A stretch of 64,000 nucleotides of DNA, taken from NCBI GenBank assembly GCA_019747815.1, contig JAIEQJ010000046.1:1-64000 (forward strand), given 5' to 3'. This DNA is from Hyphomonadaceae bacterium (lineage in GTDB: Bacteria > Pseudomonadota > Alphaproteobacteria > Rhizobiales > Hyphomicrobiaceae). Every line of letters begins with the position of its first letter. The stretch's first letter is position 1. The notes beneath the pieces are model-generated. The model was not told the DNA's origin. It ran no database searches and was given only the letters and a program-made list of their open reading frames with translations. Positions 9,002-17,259 of the stretch are shown here, one piece after another. The position numbers and the translations under genes are program-made.

Positions 9002-9724
9002 ATGGAATGGTCCGACGAAGGCGTGGTCTTGAGCGTGCGGCCGCATGGCGAGTCGGCGGCGGTGCTGGAGCTGTTCACGCGCCGGCACGGGCGGCACCTG
9101 GGGCTGGTGCACGGCGGCCGCTCGCGCAAGCTGCGGCCCGTGCTGCAGATCGGCAATCATCTGGATGCCGGCTGGAAAGCGCGGCTGGCGGACAACCTGG
9201 GACATTTCACGGTCGAGCTGAGGAAGGGGTTTGCCGCGCTGCTGATGGAGGATGCCGCCGCGCTCACGGCCATGACGTCCATGGCGGCACTGACGCGGCT
9301 GCTGCCGGAGCGCGATCCGCATCCCAACCTGTTCGAGATCACGCAATTCGTGCTGGGCTTCCTGGACGATCGGGCGGTGTGGCCGGCGCTGGTGGTGCGC
9401 TGGGAATTGGCCCTGCTCGAAGAGCTGGGCTTCGGCCTCGATCTGGCCCTGTGCGCGGCCACGGGGCAGAGCAAGGACCTCGTCTATGTCTCGCCCAAGT
9501 CGGGCCGCGCCGTCTCGGCGGAGGCCGGAGAACCCTACAAGGACCGGCTGCTGGCTCTGCCGCTGTTCCTGCGCGGTAGCGCGTCGGGGACGGTGAGTGC
9601 GGAGGATGTCCTGGCCGGCTTCGCCCTGACCGGGCATTTTCTGACCACGCGTGTGCTCGCCCCGCGCGATATGACGATGCCGGATGCGCGCGGCCGCTTG
9701 CTCTCCTACCTGCGCCGGCCATAA
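9002..9724 (+). CDS. recO: DNA repair protein RecO
   Basis: Recombination mediator that, with RecR, loads RecA on gapped DNA. The N-terminal OB fold is marked by MEWSDEGVVLSVRPHGE and LGLVHGGRSRKLRPVLQIGN. The helical domain contains CAATGQSKDLVYVSPKSGRA, the characteristic alphaproteobacterial RecO segment. ATG 9002 is used because MEWSDEG is the usual N-terminus and GGTGGG precedes it. Length 240 is typical. The rnc–era–recO order is conserved in proteobacteria, here interrupted by the MarR–GNAT gene on the opposite strand. Confidence 0.94.
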   Translation: MEWSDEGVVLSVRPHGESAAVLELFTRRHGRHLGLVHGGRSRKLRPVLQIGNHLDAGWKARLADNLGHFTVELRKGFAALLMEDAAALTAMTSMAALTRLLPERDPHPNLFEITQFVLGFLDDRAVWPALVVRWELALLEELGFGLDLALCAATGQSKDLVYVSPKSGRAVSAEAGEPYKDRLLALPLFLRGSASGTVSAEDVLAGFALTGHFLTTRVLAPRDMTMPDARGRLLSYLRRP

Positions 9725-9765
9725 TCTAAACATCAGCTCACCGATTGCGACGTTGGGGTGCGGAC

Positions 9766-10341
9766 ATGGCTGCGACCGGTTGGTTGCGCGCGCGGGTGGA
9801 TGTCGCCATGGCTGGCCTCGGTTTCATCTCGGGCGCCGCCTCGGCCGGCTGGGGCACGTTCGCCGGCTCCAACCTCGAGCGGCTGCAGCCGGTGGCCATA
9901 GTGTTCGGGCTGGCTCCGGAGCTGCTGCCGATCGGGTTCTATTTCGGTGTCGTCATCGCGCTTGGCGTTTGGATGTGGGGCGGCCGCTGGTGGTCCGTGC
10001 CGGTGCTGCTCGTCACGACCATGTACGCGTGGAGTGCCGCCATTCAGGTGGCGATCCGCACCCAGACCCATATGGGCGATGCCGCGCATCTGATTGCCGC
10101 CAGCCTGGGCGCGGGCGCGGTGGGCGCGGGCTTGACGCAGCTCGGCGGCGCGCTGTTTGCGCCCGGATTGCGCCGGCCGCTGCGCCTGGCCGCCACCTGC
10201 GGCGTCGGCGCCATCGCCGGCCTGCTGTTCTATCTGGGCGAACGGAAAGTCATCGACGAGCGTCTTCTCTATCTCGTCTGGCAGCCGGCGGTGGCGTTCT
10301 GCATCGGCTGGGGGCTGGCCGCCGGCAGACGGGACGCCTGA
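9766..10341 (+). CDS. Integral membrane protein of unknown function
   Basis: 191 residues with about five predicted membrane segments, for example around LAPELLPIGFYFGVVIALGV, VPVLLVTTMYAWSAA, LIAASLGAGAVGAGLTQ, LAATCGVGAIAGLLFYLG and PAVAFCIGWGLAAG. I do not recognise the family. ATG 9766 is favoured, as a GGGG purine run lies just upstream and the earlier TTG adds nothing. It follows recO by 41 bp and may be co-transcribed with it. A palindromic repeat follows directly. Confidence 0.7.
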   Translation: MAATGWLRARVDVAMAGLGFISGAASAGWGTFAGSNLERLQPVAIVFGLAPELLPIGFYFGVVIALGVWMWGGRWWSVPVLLVTTMYAWSAAIQVAIRTQTHMGDAAHLIAASLGAGAVGAGLTQLGGALFAPGLRRPLRLAATCGVGAIAGLLFYLGERKVIDERLLYLVWQPAVAFCIGWGLAAGRRDA

Positions 10342-10358
10342 TCCGGGTACGCCGCATC

Positions 10359-10482
10359 TGCCATCCCGTAATTGCGCGCTCAGAGCAATCTCCGGGACCC
10401 AGGGCTGAGGGATTGACCCGCGATCCCCTTGTGGCCCCTGGGTCCCGGAGGTTCTGCATTTGCAGAATTCCAGGATGACAGA
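10359..10482. repeat. Dispersed palindromic repeat (CCGGGACCCAGG family), copy 1
   Basis: CTCCGGGACCCAGGG at 10390–10404 is exactly inverted as CCCTGGGTCCCGGAG at 10436–10450. Outside these lie smaller hairpins (ATTGC…GCAAT on the left, TTCTGCA…TGCAGAA on the right) and end motifs GCCATCCC and GGATGACAG. The unit fills the gap between the membrane protein and the convergent CAP gene. Related copies lie at 50636–50757 and 58473–58661. Confidence 0.8.
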
Positions 10483-10492
10483 TGCATGTGCG

Positions 10493-11161
10493 CTATTTGC
10501 GCTCGATGTCCACCGCAACACCGCGGCCGGTGTCCGCGCGGATGATGAGGCGATCGCCGTCGCGGGGTGTGTGGCGTACAGGTCCTTGGCTCGTCCCATC
10601 GATGCTGAGCATGCGCGGCTCGCAGTCGGTGTGGGTGACCGTCTCACGCGGCTGGATCATCTCGGCCTCGGCGCCCAGAGTGTAGCGCACGGTGGCGCCG
10701 GATTGGTTCTGGATGCTGAATGTCACCTTGAGCGACTGAGGCCGGCCGAGCATCTGCACCGCAAGGAACTTGGGCGCGATATCCGGCACGCGCACCACGG
10801 CCACGCCGATCTCGGTCGCCCCCGCCAGCAGCAGATTCGCGCGGTGGCCGGGCGAGGTCTTCCAGCCCTCGACCATGTCCTGGGCGAGCTGCCGGCTGGC
10901 AAAGCCGCGGCTGTCGCTGGTCCAGGCAAGGTTCTCGGCCACGAGACAGTGGCGATAGCCCTGCGCCTGCGCCCGATCCTCGGCATTGCGGCCGTCGGCA
11001 TCGTGGGCGAACTTGCCCGTCCGCGCGAGGAAGGCGGCAAAGGCGCGCGCGGCGGCCGCCAGATGGGCGTTCGGCTTGACCGCCTCAAGGCCTTGGGCCT
11101 TGCGTAAGGCGTTGGTCATCTCGACGACGGCGGCTTCGGTCTGCGGCAGATCGGGGAGCAT
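10493..11161 (-). CDS. CAP (SCP/PR1) domain protein
   Basis: The first ~135 residues match the CAP fold: an N-terminal helix (TEAAVVEMTNALRKAQGL), GKFAHDADGRNAEDRA, AENLAW, and DMVEGWKTSPGHRANLLLAG with the family His. About 90 residues follow that resemble a beta-rich domain (VTFSIQNQSGATVRYTLGAE). CAP proteins are usually secreted, but none of the in-frame starts gives a signal peptide, and the frame is closed by a stop upstream. The protein is therefore either cytoplasmic or exported another way. The gene is divergent from the dienoyl-CoA isomerase gene across a 115-bp gap. Confidence 0.82.
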   Translation of the reverse strand: MLPDLPQTEAAVVEMTNALRKAQGLEAVKPNAHLAAAARAFAAFLARTGKFAHDADGRNAEDRAQAQGYRHCLVAENLAWTSDSRGFASRQLAQDMVEGWKTSPGHRANLLLAGATEIGVAVVRVPDIAPKFLAVQMLGRPQSLKVTFSIQNQSGATVRYTLGAEAEMIQPRETVTHTDCEPRMLSIDGTSQGPVRHTPRDGDRLIIRADTGRGVAVDIERK

Positions 11162-11276
11162 GGCCTCTTCATCGCCAATGCGGCCCAGTCCGGCAAGGCC
11201 CGTGTGCGCGGCTTGACCCCGTCCAGGGGCATGGTGTTGGCTTCGGTGTGGCTATTGCATCCTATGGAGGCCGGCA

Positions 11277-12137
11277 ATGAGCAAACAAGGCACCGGATCG
11301 GCGCAGAGCGTCATCGAAGTCAGCATCCAGGACGGCGTGGCGCACCTGAAGCTCAGCCGGCCGGCCATGCTCAACGCCATGAACCGGGAGTTCTGGAGCG
11401 CGCTGCCGGCGATCGTGCGCGACATCGACGACAACGCGCGGGCCCGCGTCATCGTCATCTCCTCGACGGGCAAGCATTTCTCGGCCGGCATGGACCTGGA
11501 GGTGTTCGCCGAGAACGGCGCGCTGGCGTCGGCCCAGCAGGATCCGCATGTCGTGAGCGAGGCCTTCCGCCACCTCGTCCTGGGGTTGCAGGGCACCTTC
11601 TCCTGCCTCGACGAGGCGCGTGTGCCCGTGATTGCGGCGATCCAGGGCGGCTGCATCGGCGGCGCCGTCGACATGACGTCGGCCTGCGACATCCGTTACT
11701 GCACGGCGGACGCGTTCTTCTGCATCCAGGAGATCAACCTGGCCATGACGGCCGACGTCGGCACCTTCCCGCGCCTGTGCAAGCTGATCCCCGAGGGCTG
11801 GGTGCGCGAGATGGCCTACACCGGCCGCCGCCTGCCGGCGGAGAAGGCCAAGGCCATCGGCCTCGTCAACGAGGTCTATCCCGATCATGCCGCGATGATG
11901 GCTGCCGTGATGGAGACGGCACGCGAGATCGCGGCCAAGAACCCCATTGCCGTCACCGGCTCCAAGGTGATGATCAACTACGCCCGCGATCACGCCATCA
12001 AGGACGCGCTCGACTACATCGCGCTGTGGCAGACCGGCATGTTCGCGCGGGAGCACATGCAGGAGGCGTTCACAGCCCAGCAGGAGAAGCGCGCCCCCCG
12101 CTATCCCGACCTCGCGCCGGTGCGCAAGAGGCTCTAG
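11277..12137 (+). CDS. Crotonase-fold enzyme, probable delta(3,5)-delta(2,4)-dienoyl-CoA isomerase
   Basis: Enoyl-CoA hydratase/isomerase superfamily, 286 residues. Oxyanion-hole segments are HFSAGMDLEVF and IQGGCIGGAVDMTSACD. The stretch ACDIRYCTADAFFCIQEINL followed by TADVGTFPRL matches the mammalian ECH1-type isomerase, in which an Asp, a Glu and an Asp in these same motifs are catalytic. Plain hydratases carry two Glu instead. It would shift double bonds during beta-oxidation of unsaturated fatty acids with odd-numbered double bonds. It stands alone, with no other beta-oxidation genes adjacent. Superfamily is certain, the isomerase assignment is probable. Confidence 0.87.
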   Translation: MSKQGTGSAQSVIEVSIQDGVAHLKLSRPAMLNAMNREFWSALPAIVRDIDDNARARVIVISSTGKHFSAGMDLEVFAENGALASAQQDPHVVSEAFRHLVLGLQGTFSCLDEARVPVIAAIQGGCIGGAVDMTSACDIRYCTADAFFCIQEINLAMTADVGTFPRLCKLIPEGWVREMAYTGRRLPAEKAKAIGLVNEVYPDHAAMMAAVMETAREIAAKNPIAVTGSKVMINYARDHAIKDALDYIALWQTGMFAREHMQEAFTAQQEKRAPRYPDLAPVRKRL

Positions 12138-12140
12138 CCG

Positions 12141-12560
12141 TCACATCGAGAAGTCGCAGAGCTGCACAATGGCGCCCAGGTCCTTGGCCTTGGCGAAGTA
12201 GACTTCGTCCGCCGTCACCAGCGTCGCCCCTTCCTCCAGTGCGACCGCGTGATAGAGCGTGTCGAACAGGTGGTGGTTGAGGGAGATCGAGATATCTGCG
12301 GCTCGCTTTAGGGTTGCCACGCCGTGAATCACCTTCGGGTTCATGTCGTTCAACACGATGAGCGCGTCATCGACGAGAACCGGACGGACGCGCGCGAGGA
12401 CGCCTATGACCTCTGCAGTCCAGTGCATGGGAGCAAATAGCTGCGTTTCGCGGCGGTCGAATGCGGCCGCGACGGCTTCTGCCCGCTCAAGTTGGTGCTC
12501 GGCCGGTTGATCGCGCAGGAACCACTTGAGAGCAACGCTGGCGTCGACGACCAGCTTCAC
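12141..12560 (-). CDS. vapC: PIN-domain toxin (VapC family)
   Basis: 139-residue PIN ribonuclease. MKLVVDASVALKWFL holds the first catalytic Asp, a Glu lies in WTAEVIGVLAR, and DTLYHAVALEEGATLVTADE carries the later acidic residues. VapC toxins cleave RNA and are neutralised by the partner antitoxin. Its ATG overlaps the stop of the upstream gene by four bases, the usual antitoxin–toxin coupling. It ends 3 bp from the convergent crotonase-fold gene. Confidence 0.92.
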   Translation of the reverse strand: MKLVVDASVALKWFLRDQPAEHQLERAEAVAAAFDRRETQLFAPMHWTAEVIGVLARVRPVLVDDALIVLNDMNPKVIHGVATLKRAADISISLNHHLFDTLYHAVALEEGATLVTADEVYFAKAKDLGAIVQLCDFSM

Positions 12561-12790
12561 TCCCTCAACTCCCGCCGCGCACGGGCCACCTCCTCGGCGG
12601 TTACAGGGTTCGCCTGTTCTCGGATTGCGCGCAGGCGCTCGACGAAGCCGCGTGAACGGCGGCTGCGCTCCGCCTCATCGATTGCCTGCAGCATGAGACG
12701 GGCAACGATCGCGCTCTTGTTCTCGCCCGCGAAGGCCTTGTTGAAGGCTTCCTTGACTTCGTCGGGGATGGAAAAATTCATGGTGGCCAT
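12557..12790 (-). CDS. vapB: Antitoxin partner of the PIN toxin
   Basis: 77 residues from ATG 12790 (MATMNFSIPDEVKEAF). The N-terminus has the alternating pattern of a ribbon-helix-helix DNA-binding domain followed by NKSAIVARLMLQAIDEAE. The C-terminal part is charged (RRSRGFVERLRAIREQA) and should wrap the toxin. A TTG at 12823 is in frame but falls within the palindrome, so it is unlikely to be the start. Position directly upstream of the toxin with a four-base overlap is the main support. The exact antitoxin class is not determined. Confidence 0.85.
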   Translation of the reverse strand: MATMNFSIPDEVKEAFNKAFAGENKSAIVARLMLQAIDEAERSRRSRGFVERLRAIREQANPVTAEEVARARRELRE

Positions 12791-12803
12791 GGGGTTGACC
12801 GGT

Positions 12804-12824
12804 ATTGTTGAAGATTTCAACAAT
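12804..12824. promoter_or_regulatory. Perfect 21-bp palindrome upstream of the toxin–antitoxin pair
   Basis: ATTGTTGAA at 12804–12812 and TTCAACAAT at 12816–12824 are exact inverted repeats separated by GAT. The site lies 13 bp upstream of the antitoxin ATG, where RHH antitoxin–toxin complexes normally bind to repress their own operon. Direct sequence evidence is strong; operator function is inferred. Confidence 0.75.
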
Positions 12825-12919
12825 CAACATAGCAGTGATTTGCGCGCTTGCAAGCGGTCCACCGGGAGTGTTGTACCGCCGCACTTGAGACTGGGCGCAA
12901 GGGTGGCTAACCAACCTGC

Positions 12920-15169
12920 ATGAGCACCACGACGATTCCCGGCAAGCCCGGCCCCATCGAGCCCATCGGCCTCAAGGATGCGCTGGAAGAGCGCTATCTG
13001 GCCTATGCGCTCTCCACCATCATGCACCGGGCGCTGCCCGATGTGCGCGACGGGCTCAAGCCCGTGCACCGGCGCATTCTCTATGCCATGCGCGAGCTCA
13101 AGCTCGACCCCGCCGGTGCCTACAAGAAATGCGCCAAGATCGTCGGCGAGGTGATGGGCAATTTCCACCCGCATGGCGACCAGGCGATCTACGATGCGCT
13201 GGTGCGCCTCGCCCAGGATTTCGCCGTGCGCTATCCGTTGGTCGACGGCCAGGGCAACTTCGGCAACATCGACGGCGATAACCCCGCCGCCATGCGCTAC
13301 ACCGAGAGTCGCATGACGGACGTGGCCGGCCTGCTGCTGCAGAGCATCGACGAGGATACCGTCGATTTCCGCCCCACCTACGACGGCACCAACCAGGAGC
13401 CGGTGGTCCTCCCGGCCAATTTCCCGAACCTGCTGGCCAACGGCACCTCGGGCATCGCCGTCGGCATGGCGACCAGCATCCCGCCCCACAACGTGGACGA
13501 GCTGTGCGCGGCGCTGCTGCATCTGATCAAGCATCCCAATGCCCACATCGACAAGCTGGTGGAGCTGGTGCCGGGGCCGGATTTTCCGACCGGCGGCATC
13601 ATCGTCGAGCCGCGCGCCTCGATCTTGGAGGCCTACAGGACCGGCCGCGGCGGCTTCCGCCTGCGGGCCCGCTGGGAGCGCGAGGAAGCCGGCCGCGGCA
13701 CCTACCAGATCGTCGTCACCGAGATCCCCTACCAGGTGCAGAAGGCCAAGCTGGTCGAGCGCCTGGCCGAGCTGATCAACGACAAGAAGCTGCCGCTGCT
13801 CGGCGACGTGCGCGATGAGTCGGCGGAGACCGTCCGCCTCGTGCTCGAGCCCAAGAGCCGCGCCGTCGATCCGGTGCTGCTGATGGAGAGTCTGTTCAAG
13901 CTGACCGAACTCGAGCAGCGCTTCTCGCTCAACATGAACGTGCTCTCCGCGGGTCAGGTGCCGGGCGTGCTGTCGCTGCGCGACGTGCTGCGGCACTGGC
14001 TCGACCACCGCCAGGTCGTGCTGGTGCGGCGCTCCAAGTTCCGCCTGCAGAAGATCGAGCATCGGCTCGAGGTGCTCGACGGCTATCTGATCGCCTATCT
14101 CAACATTGACGAGGTCATCAGGATCGTCCGCTTCGAGGACGACCCGAAGGCCAAGCTCATCCAGCGCTTCAAGCTGACCGAGGTGCAGGCCGAAGCCATC
14201 CTGAACCTGCGCTTGAAGTCGCTGTCGAAGCTCGAAGAGGTCGAGATCAAGGCCGAGCACGACAAGCTCTCCAAGGAGCGGCGCGATCTCAAGGCGCTGC
14301 TCAAGTCGGATGACCTGCAGTGGGAGCGCATCACCGAGGAGGTGAAGGCGACGCGCGAGGCCTATTCCAAGAAGACCGAGATCGGCCGCCGCCGCAGCAC
14401 CTTTGCCGAGGCGCCGGCCATCGAGGTCGATCTCGAGCAGGCCATGATCGAGAAGGAGCCCATCACCGTGATCCTGTCCGAGAAGGGCTGGATCCGGGCC
14501 ATGAAGGGCCACATGGACGATCTCGCCAAGCTGGAGTTCAAGCAGGGCGACCAGCTCCTGCGGGCGGTCAAGGCCTCCACCACCGACAAGCTTCTGCTGC
14601 TGGCCACCAACGGCAAGGTCTTCACCCTGACCGGCGACCAGCTTCCCGGCGGCCGCGGCCACGGCGAGCCGGTGCGGCTGATGGTGGATCTGGAGGAGAA
14701 CCACGCCTTCGTGGAGGTCTTCGTGCACGAGCCCGGCCGCAAGCTCGTCATCGCGGCGACCTCGGGGCACGGCTTCGTGGTGCCTGAGGATGAGATGGTT
14801 GCCATGACGCGCAAGGGCAAGCAGGTGATGAACTTGACCGAGCCGGAGGAGGCGCGCCTGTGCGTGCCGGCCGACGGTGACCTGGTCGCCGTCATCGGCG
14901 AGAACCGCAAGATGCTGATCTTCCCGCTGGAGGAGGTGAACGAGATGGCGCGCGGCAAGGGCGTGCGCCTGCAGCGCTACAAGGACGGCGGCCTGTCCGA
15001 CGTGCGCGTGTTCAAGAAGAGCGAGGGCCTGTCCTGGCTCGATCCGGCCGGACGCACGTTCACCCTGTCGATGTCGGAGCTTCGCGATTGGGTGGGCGAG
15101 CGCGCGCAAGCCGGCCGGCTGGCACCCCGCGGCTTCCCGAAATCCAACAAATTCGGCCGTGCGTTCTGA
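12920..15169 (+). CDS. parC: DNA topoisomerase IV subunit A
   Basis: 749-residue type IIA topoisomerase subunit that decatenates daughter chromosomes. N-terminal breakage–reunion domain: [37 protein letters not shown] and [11 protein letters not shown] with the catalytic Tyr at about 127. The C-terminal beta-pinwheel carries [20 protein letters not shown] and related repeats and lacks a GyrA-type box, supporting ParC over GyrA. In the quinolone-resistance region the E. coli Ser80 position is Gln (88) and the Glu84 position is Asp (92). No partner parE lies in the window. Confidence 0.94.
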   Translation: MSTTTIPGKPGPIEPIGLKDALEERYLAYALSTIMHRALPDVRDGLKPVHRRILYAMRELKLDPAGAYKKCAKIVGEVMGNFHPHGDQAIYDALVRLAQDFAVRYPLVDGQGNFGNIDGDNPAAMRYTESRMTDVAGLLLQSIDEDTVDFRPTYDGTNQEPVVLPANFPNLLANGTSGIAVGMATSIPPHNVDELCAALLHLIKHPNAHIDKLVELVPGPDFPTGGIIVEPRASILEAYRTGRGGFRLRARWEREEAGRGTYQIVVTEIPYQVQKAKLVERLAELINDKKLPLLGDVRDESAETVRLVLEPKSRAVDPVLLMESLFKLTELEQRFSLNMNVLSAGQVPGVLSLRDVLRHWLDHRQVVLVRRSKFRLQKIEHRLEVLDGYLIAYLNIDEVIRIVRFEDDPKAKLIQRFKLTEVQAEAILNLRLKSLSKLEEVEIKAEHDKLSKERRDLKALLKSDDLQWERITEEVKATREAYSKKTEIGRRRSTFAEAPAIEVDLEQAMIEKEPITVILSEKGWIRAMKGHMDDLAKLEFKQGDQLLRAVKASTTDKLLLLATNGKVFTLTGDQLPGGRGHGEPVRLMVDLEENHAFVEVFVHEPGRKLVIAATSGHGFVVPEDEMVAMTRKGKQVMNLTEPEEARLCVPADGDLVAVIGENRKMLIFPLEEVNEMARGKGVRLQRYKDGGLSDVRVFKKSEGLSWLDPAGRTFTLSMSELRDWVGERAQAGRLAPRGFPKSNKFGRAF

Positions 15170-15271
15170 ACGTCGATCTCGCTGTCATGCAACTGTCACC
15201 TGCGCGTCCTTGCGCCAGGTCGCGGTCCGGGTCATGGGTAGAGGCAACTTGGGCGGTGAGGGAGCCTGACA

Positions 15272-15721
15272 ATGCGTTCAGCCGCGTGGGGGGTGGCGGC
15301 GGTTCTGGCCTTGTCCGGAGCCGGCCAGGGCGCCGTGGCCCAGATGTCCGCCTGCGCCAAGGCTGATTTCGAGGCGGTCGTGAACGAAGCCGGGGCGGCT
15401 TTGCGCGACCTCAACCGGGAAAACACGCCGCGGTTCCAGGGCAAGCTGCGCGAGCTCAAGGACAAGCGCGGCTGGGGCAACGATCAGTTCCTGAAGGAGG
15501 CCGAGCCGTTCGTGCGCGACGGCGAGATCGTCGCCTACGACCACAAATCCGAGCAGCTCCTGAACCGCATCACCGGCGGTGGCCAGCAGGGCTCCACCGC
15601 CGCGGCGCCCGACTGCGCGGTTTTAGCAGAGCTGCGCGCGGCGATGAAAGTCTTGGTGGAGACCCAGAAGGCGAAATGGACCCACATGTTCGCCAAGATC
15701 GACAAGGAGCTCGCCAAGTAG
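15272..15721 (+). CDS. Secreted hypothetical protein
   Basis: 149 residues beginning with a clear signal peptide (AAWGVAAVLALSGAGQGAVA, cleavage near AVAQ). The mature part is helical and charged, with two Cys (around 28 and 113) that could form a disulfide. The conserved-looking segments are LKDKRGWGNDQFLKEAEPFV and KAKWTHMFAKIDKELAK. I do not recognise the family. It lies 102 bp after parC and 15 bp before a thioesterase gene, so it may share a transcript with the latter. Confidence 0.75.
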   Translation: MRSAAWGVAAVLALSGAGQGAVAQMSACAKADFEAVVNEAGAALRDLNRENTPRFQGKLRELKDKRGWGNDQFLKEAEPFVRDGEIVAYDHKSEQLLNRITGGGQQGSTAAAPDCAVLAELRAAMKVLVETQKAKWTHMFAKIDKELAK

Positions 15722-15736
15722 GGGCGCAAACTTCAC

Positions 15737-16213
15737 ATGCGAACGATGCTCGACCGGCCCGATTTCCAGGATGCCCTGCGCTATGTCTTCGAGCAGAAGA
15801 TACCGTTTTGCCAGGCGCTCGCCCTCAAGTTCCGGATGGTGCGCGGCCGTGCCGAGGTGACCTTTGCCAAAGAGGACTTCATGCTTGGCAACGCCAAGCT
15901 CAAAGTGTTGCACGGCGGTGTGACGGCGGCGGTTCTCGATTCCGTTGCCGGCATCGCCATCCTGCTCAAGATGGCGGAGCACGATCCCAAGCCCGATCTG
16001 GAAACCCAACTGCGCGAGCTTGCCCGCCTCAGCACGATCGATCTGAGAATAGACTATCTGGAGCCCGCCATCGCCGAGGCCTTCGTTGCCACCGCGACGG
16101 TCACTCGGCTCGGCAAGCGCATCGCCAACGTGCAGATGGCGCTGCACGACGATGAGGGCACGTGCGTGGCCACCGGCGCGGCCGCCTTCTCGGTGCGCAC
16201 CGCGCGGGTGTAG
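15737..16213 (+). CDS. PaaI-family hotdog thioesterase
   Basis: 158 residues with the hotdog pattern: KVLHGGVTAAVLDSVAGIAI corresponds to the HGG…D helix-capping motif of PaaI/YigI enzymes, in which the Asp or nearby residue activates water for acyl-CoA hydrolysis. DLRIDYLEPA and AALHDDEG-type strands complete the fold. The acyl-CoA substrate is unknown. The long N-terminus is compatible with family members. Confidence 0.88.
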   Translation: MRTMLDRPDFQDALRYVFEQKIPFCQALALKFRMVRGRAEVTFAKEDFMLGNAKLKVLHGGVTAAVLDSVAGIAILLKMAEHDPKPDLETQLRELARLSTIDLRIDYLEPAIAEAFVATATVTRLGKRIANVQMALHDDEGTCVATGAAAFSVRTARV

Positions 16214-16341
16214 CCGTAGCCGCCGATGAAGGTTCAGGTGTGGACCTGGATCCGGGTCCTGGTCCAGCCGCCTGGCCAGCCTCGCCCCGGACTGCCGCCA
16301 ATGCTATGTCTTGCGGGCTGAGTGTTGATGAGGAGGACCAC

Positions 16342-16506
16342 ATGCCGTTCATAACGGGCGACGTCGTCCCAAGCCCGGACGAGGACATGCCCTTCAAAGT
16401 CGTGTTCAAGCAGGGCGAGGCCGTCATCGCACAATGGTCGGTGGAATCGAAGGAAGCCGGCGAGGAAGAGATCTTGGAGCTTATCAGGGACCTTGTCGAC
16501 GATTGA
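16342..16506 (+). CDS. Small hypothetical protein (54 aa)
   Basis: Begins MPFITGDVVPSPDEDMPFK after an excellent GAGGAGG ribosome site. The protein is acidic, ending in an EEEILELIRDLVDD helix, with a beta-like middle (KVVFKQGEAVIAQWSV). The pattern looks like a compact alpha/beta domain, but I do not recognise a family. It is transcribed with the flavoprotein gene 94 bp downstream. Supported by the ribosome site and protein-like composition rather than by homology. Confidence 0.6.
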   Translation: MPFITGDVVPSPDEDMPFKVVFKQGEAVIAQWSVESKEAGEEEILELIRDLVDD

Positions 16507-16600
16507 GAGGCGACGTCGTAAGGAACCGATCACCACGCTGCGCCGCTGTGATCCTCGGCCGGATCATGGCGGTGTTCATTGCGCCCAACCGGAGCCCCCG

Positions 16601-17212
16601 ATGCACCGCATCACGACCCTGGAACAGCTTGATGCCCTCTACGGCACGCCGGTAGAGGCCGCACTTGCCAAGGAGATCGACTACATATCCGATCACTACA
16701 AGGCCTTCATCGACAAGGCGCCGTTCGTCGTGGTGGCGACGGTGGGGCCCGAGGGGCTCGACTGCTCTCCGCGCGGCGATCCTGCGGGCTTCGTGCGCGT
16801 GCAGGACCGCAAGACCGTCCTGATCCCCGACCGCCGCGGCAACAATCGCATCGACGGGCTGCGCAACATCGTGCGCGACCCGCGCATATCCTTGCTGTTC
16901 CTGATCCCCGGCATCGGCACCACGGTGCGCATCAACGGGCGGGCCGAGATCACGACCGAGCCGGAGCTGTGCGCCAGCTTTGCCATGCAGGGCAAGGCGC
17001 CCAGGAGCGTGCTGGTGGTGACCGCGGAGCGTGTCTATTTCCAGTGTCCCAAGGCGCTGGTGCGCTCGCGCCTGTGGAGCCGGGAGGCGCAGATTTCGCC
17101 GGCCGAGCTGCCCACCACCGGCGAGATCCTGCAAGCCATCACGCAGGGTGGCATCGACGGCGGGGCCTACGACAAGGCCTATCCGCGGCGTATCGAGGAG
17201 ACGATCTATTGA
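16601..17212 (+). CDS. Pyridoxamine-phosphate-oxidase-fold FMN flavoprotein
   Basis: 203 residues from ATG 16601 (MHRITTLEQLDALYG). The split-barrel FMN motifs are visible: FVVVATVGPEGLDCSPRGD, VLIPDRRGNNRIDGLRNI, and GTTVRINGRAEI. This matches the MSMEG_1061/DR2398-type PPOX proteins, whose substrates are not settled. C-terminal PAELPTTGEILQAITQGGID is also typical. A longer frame upstream to 16493 is open but overlaps the small upstream gene and has no conserved content. Confidence 0.87.
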   Translation: MHRITTLEQLDALYGTPVEAALAKEIDYISDHYKAFIDKAPFVVVATVGPEGLDCSPRGDPAGFVRVQDRKTVLIPDRRGNNRIDGLRNIVRDPRISLLFLIPGIGTTVRINGRAEITTEPELCASFAMQGKAPRSVLVVTAERVYFQCPKALVRSRLWSREAQISPAELPTTGEILQAITQGGIDGGAYDKAYPRRIEETIY

Positions 17213-17259
17213 GCGTGTGGGCTATCGAGCGCGTGGGCGCGGTGCCGCGCCGGTGCCGT

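Noticed and set aside
12824-15109. 761-codon minus-strand frame opposite parC
   Set aside because: Composition is that of an antisense shadow and the + strand gene is a certain ParC.
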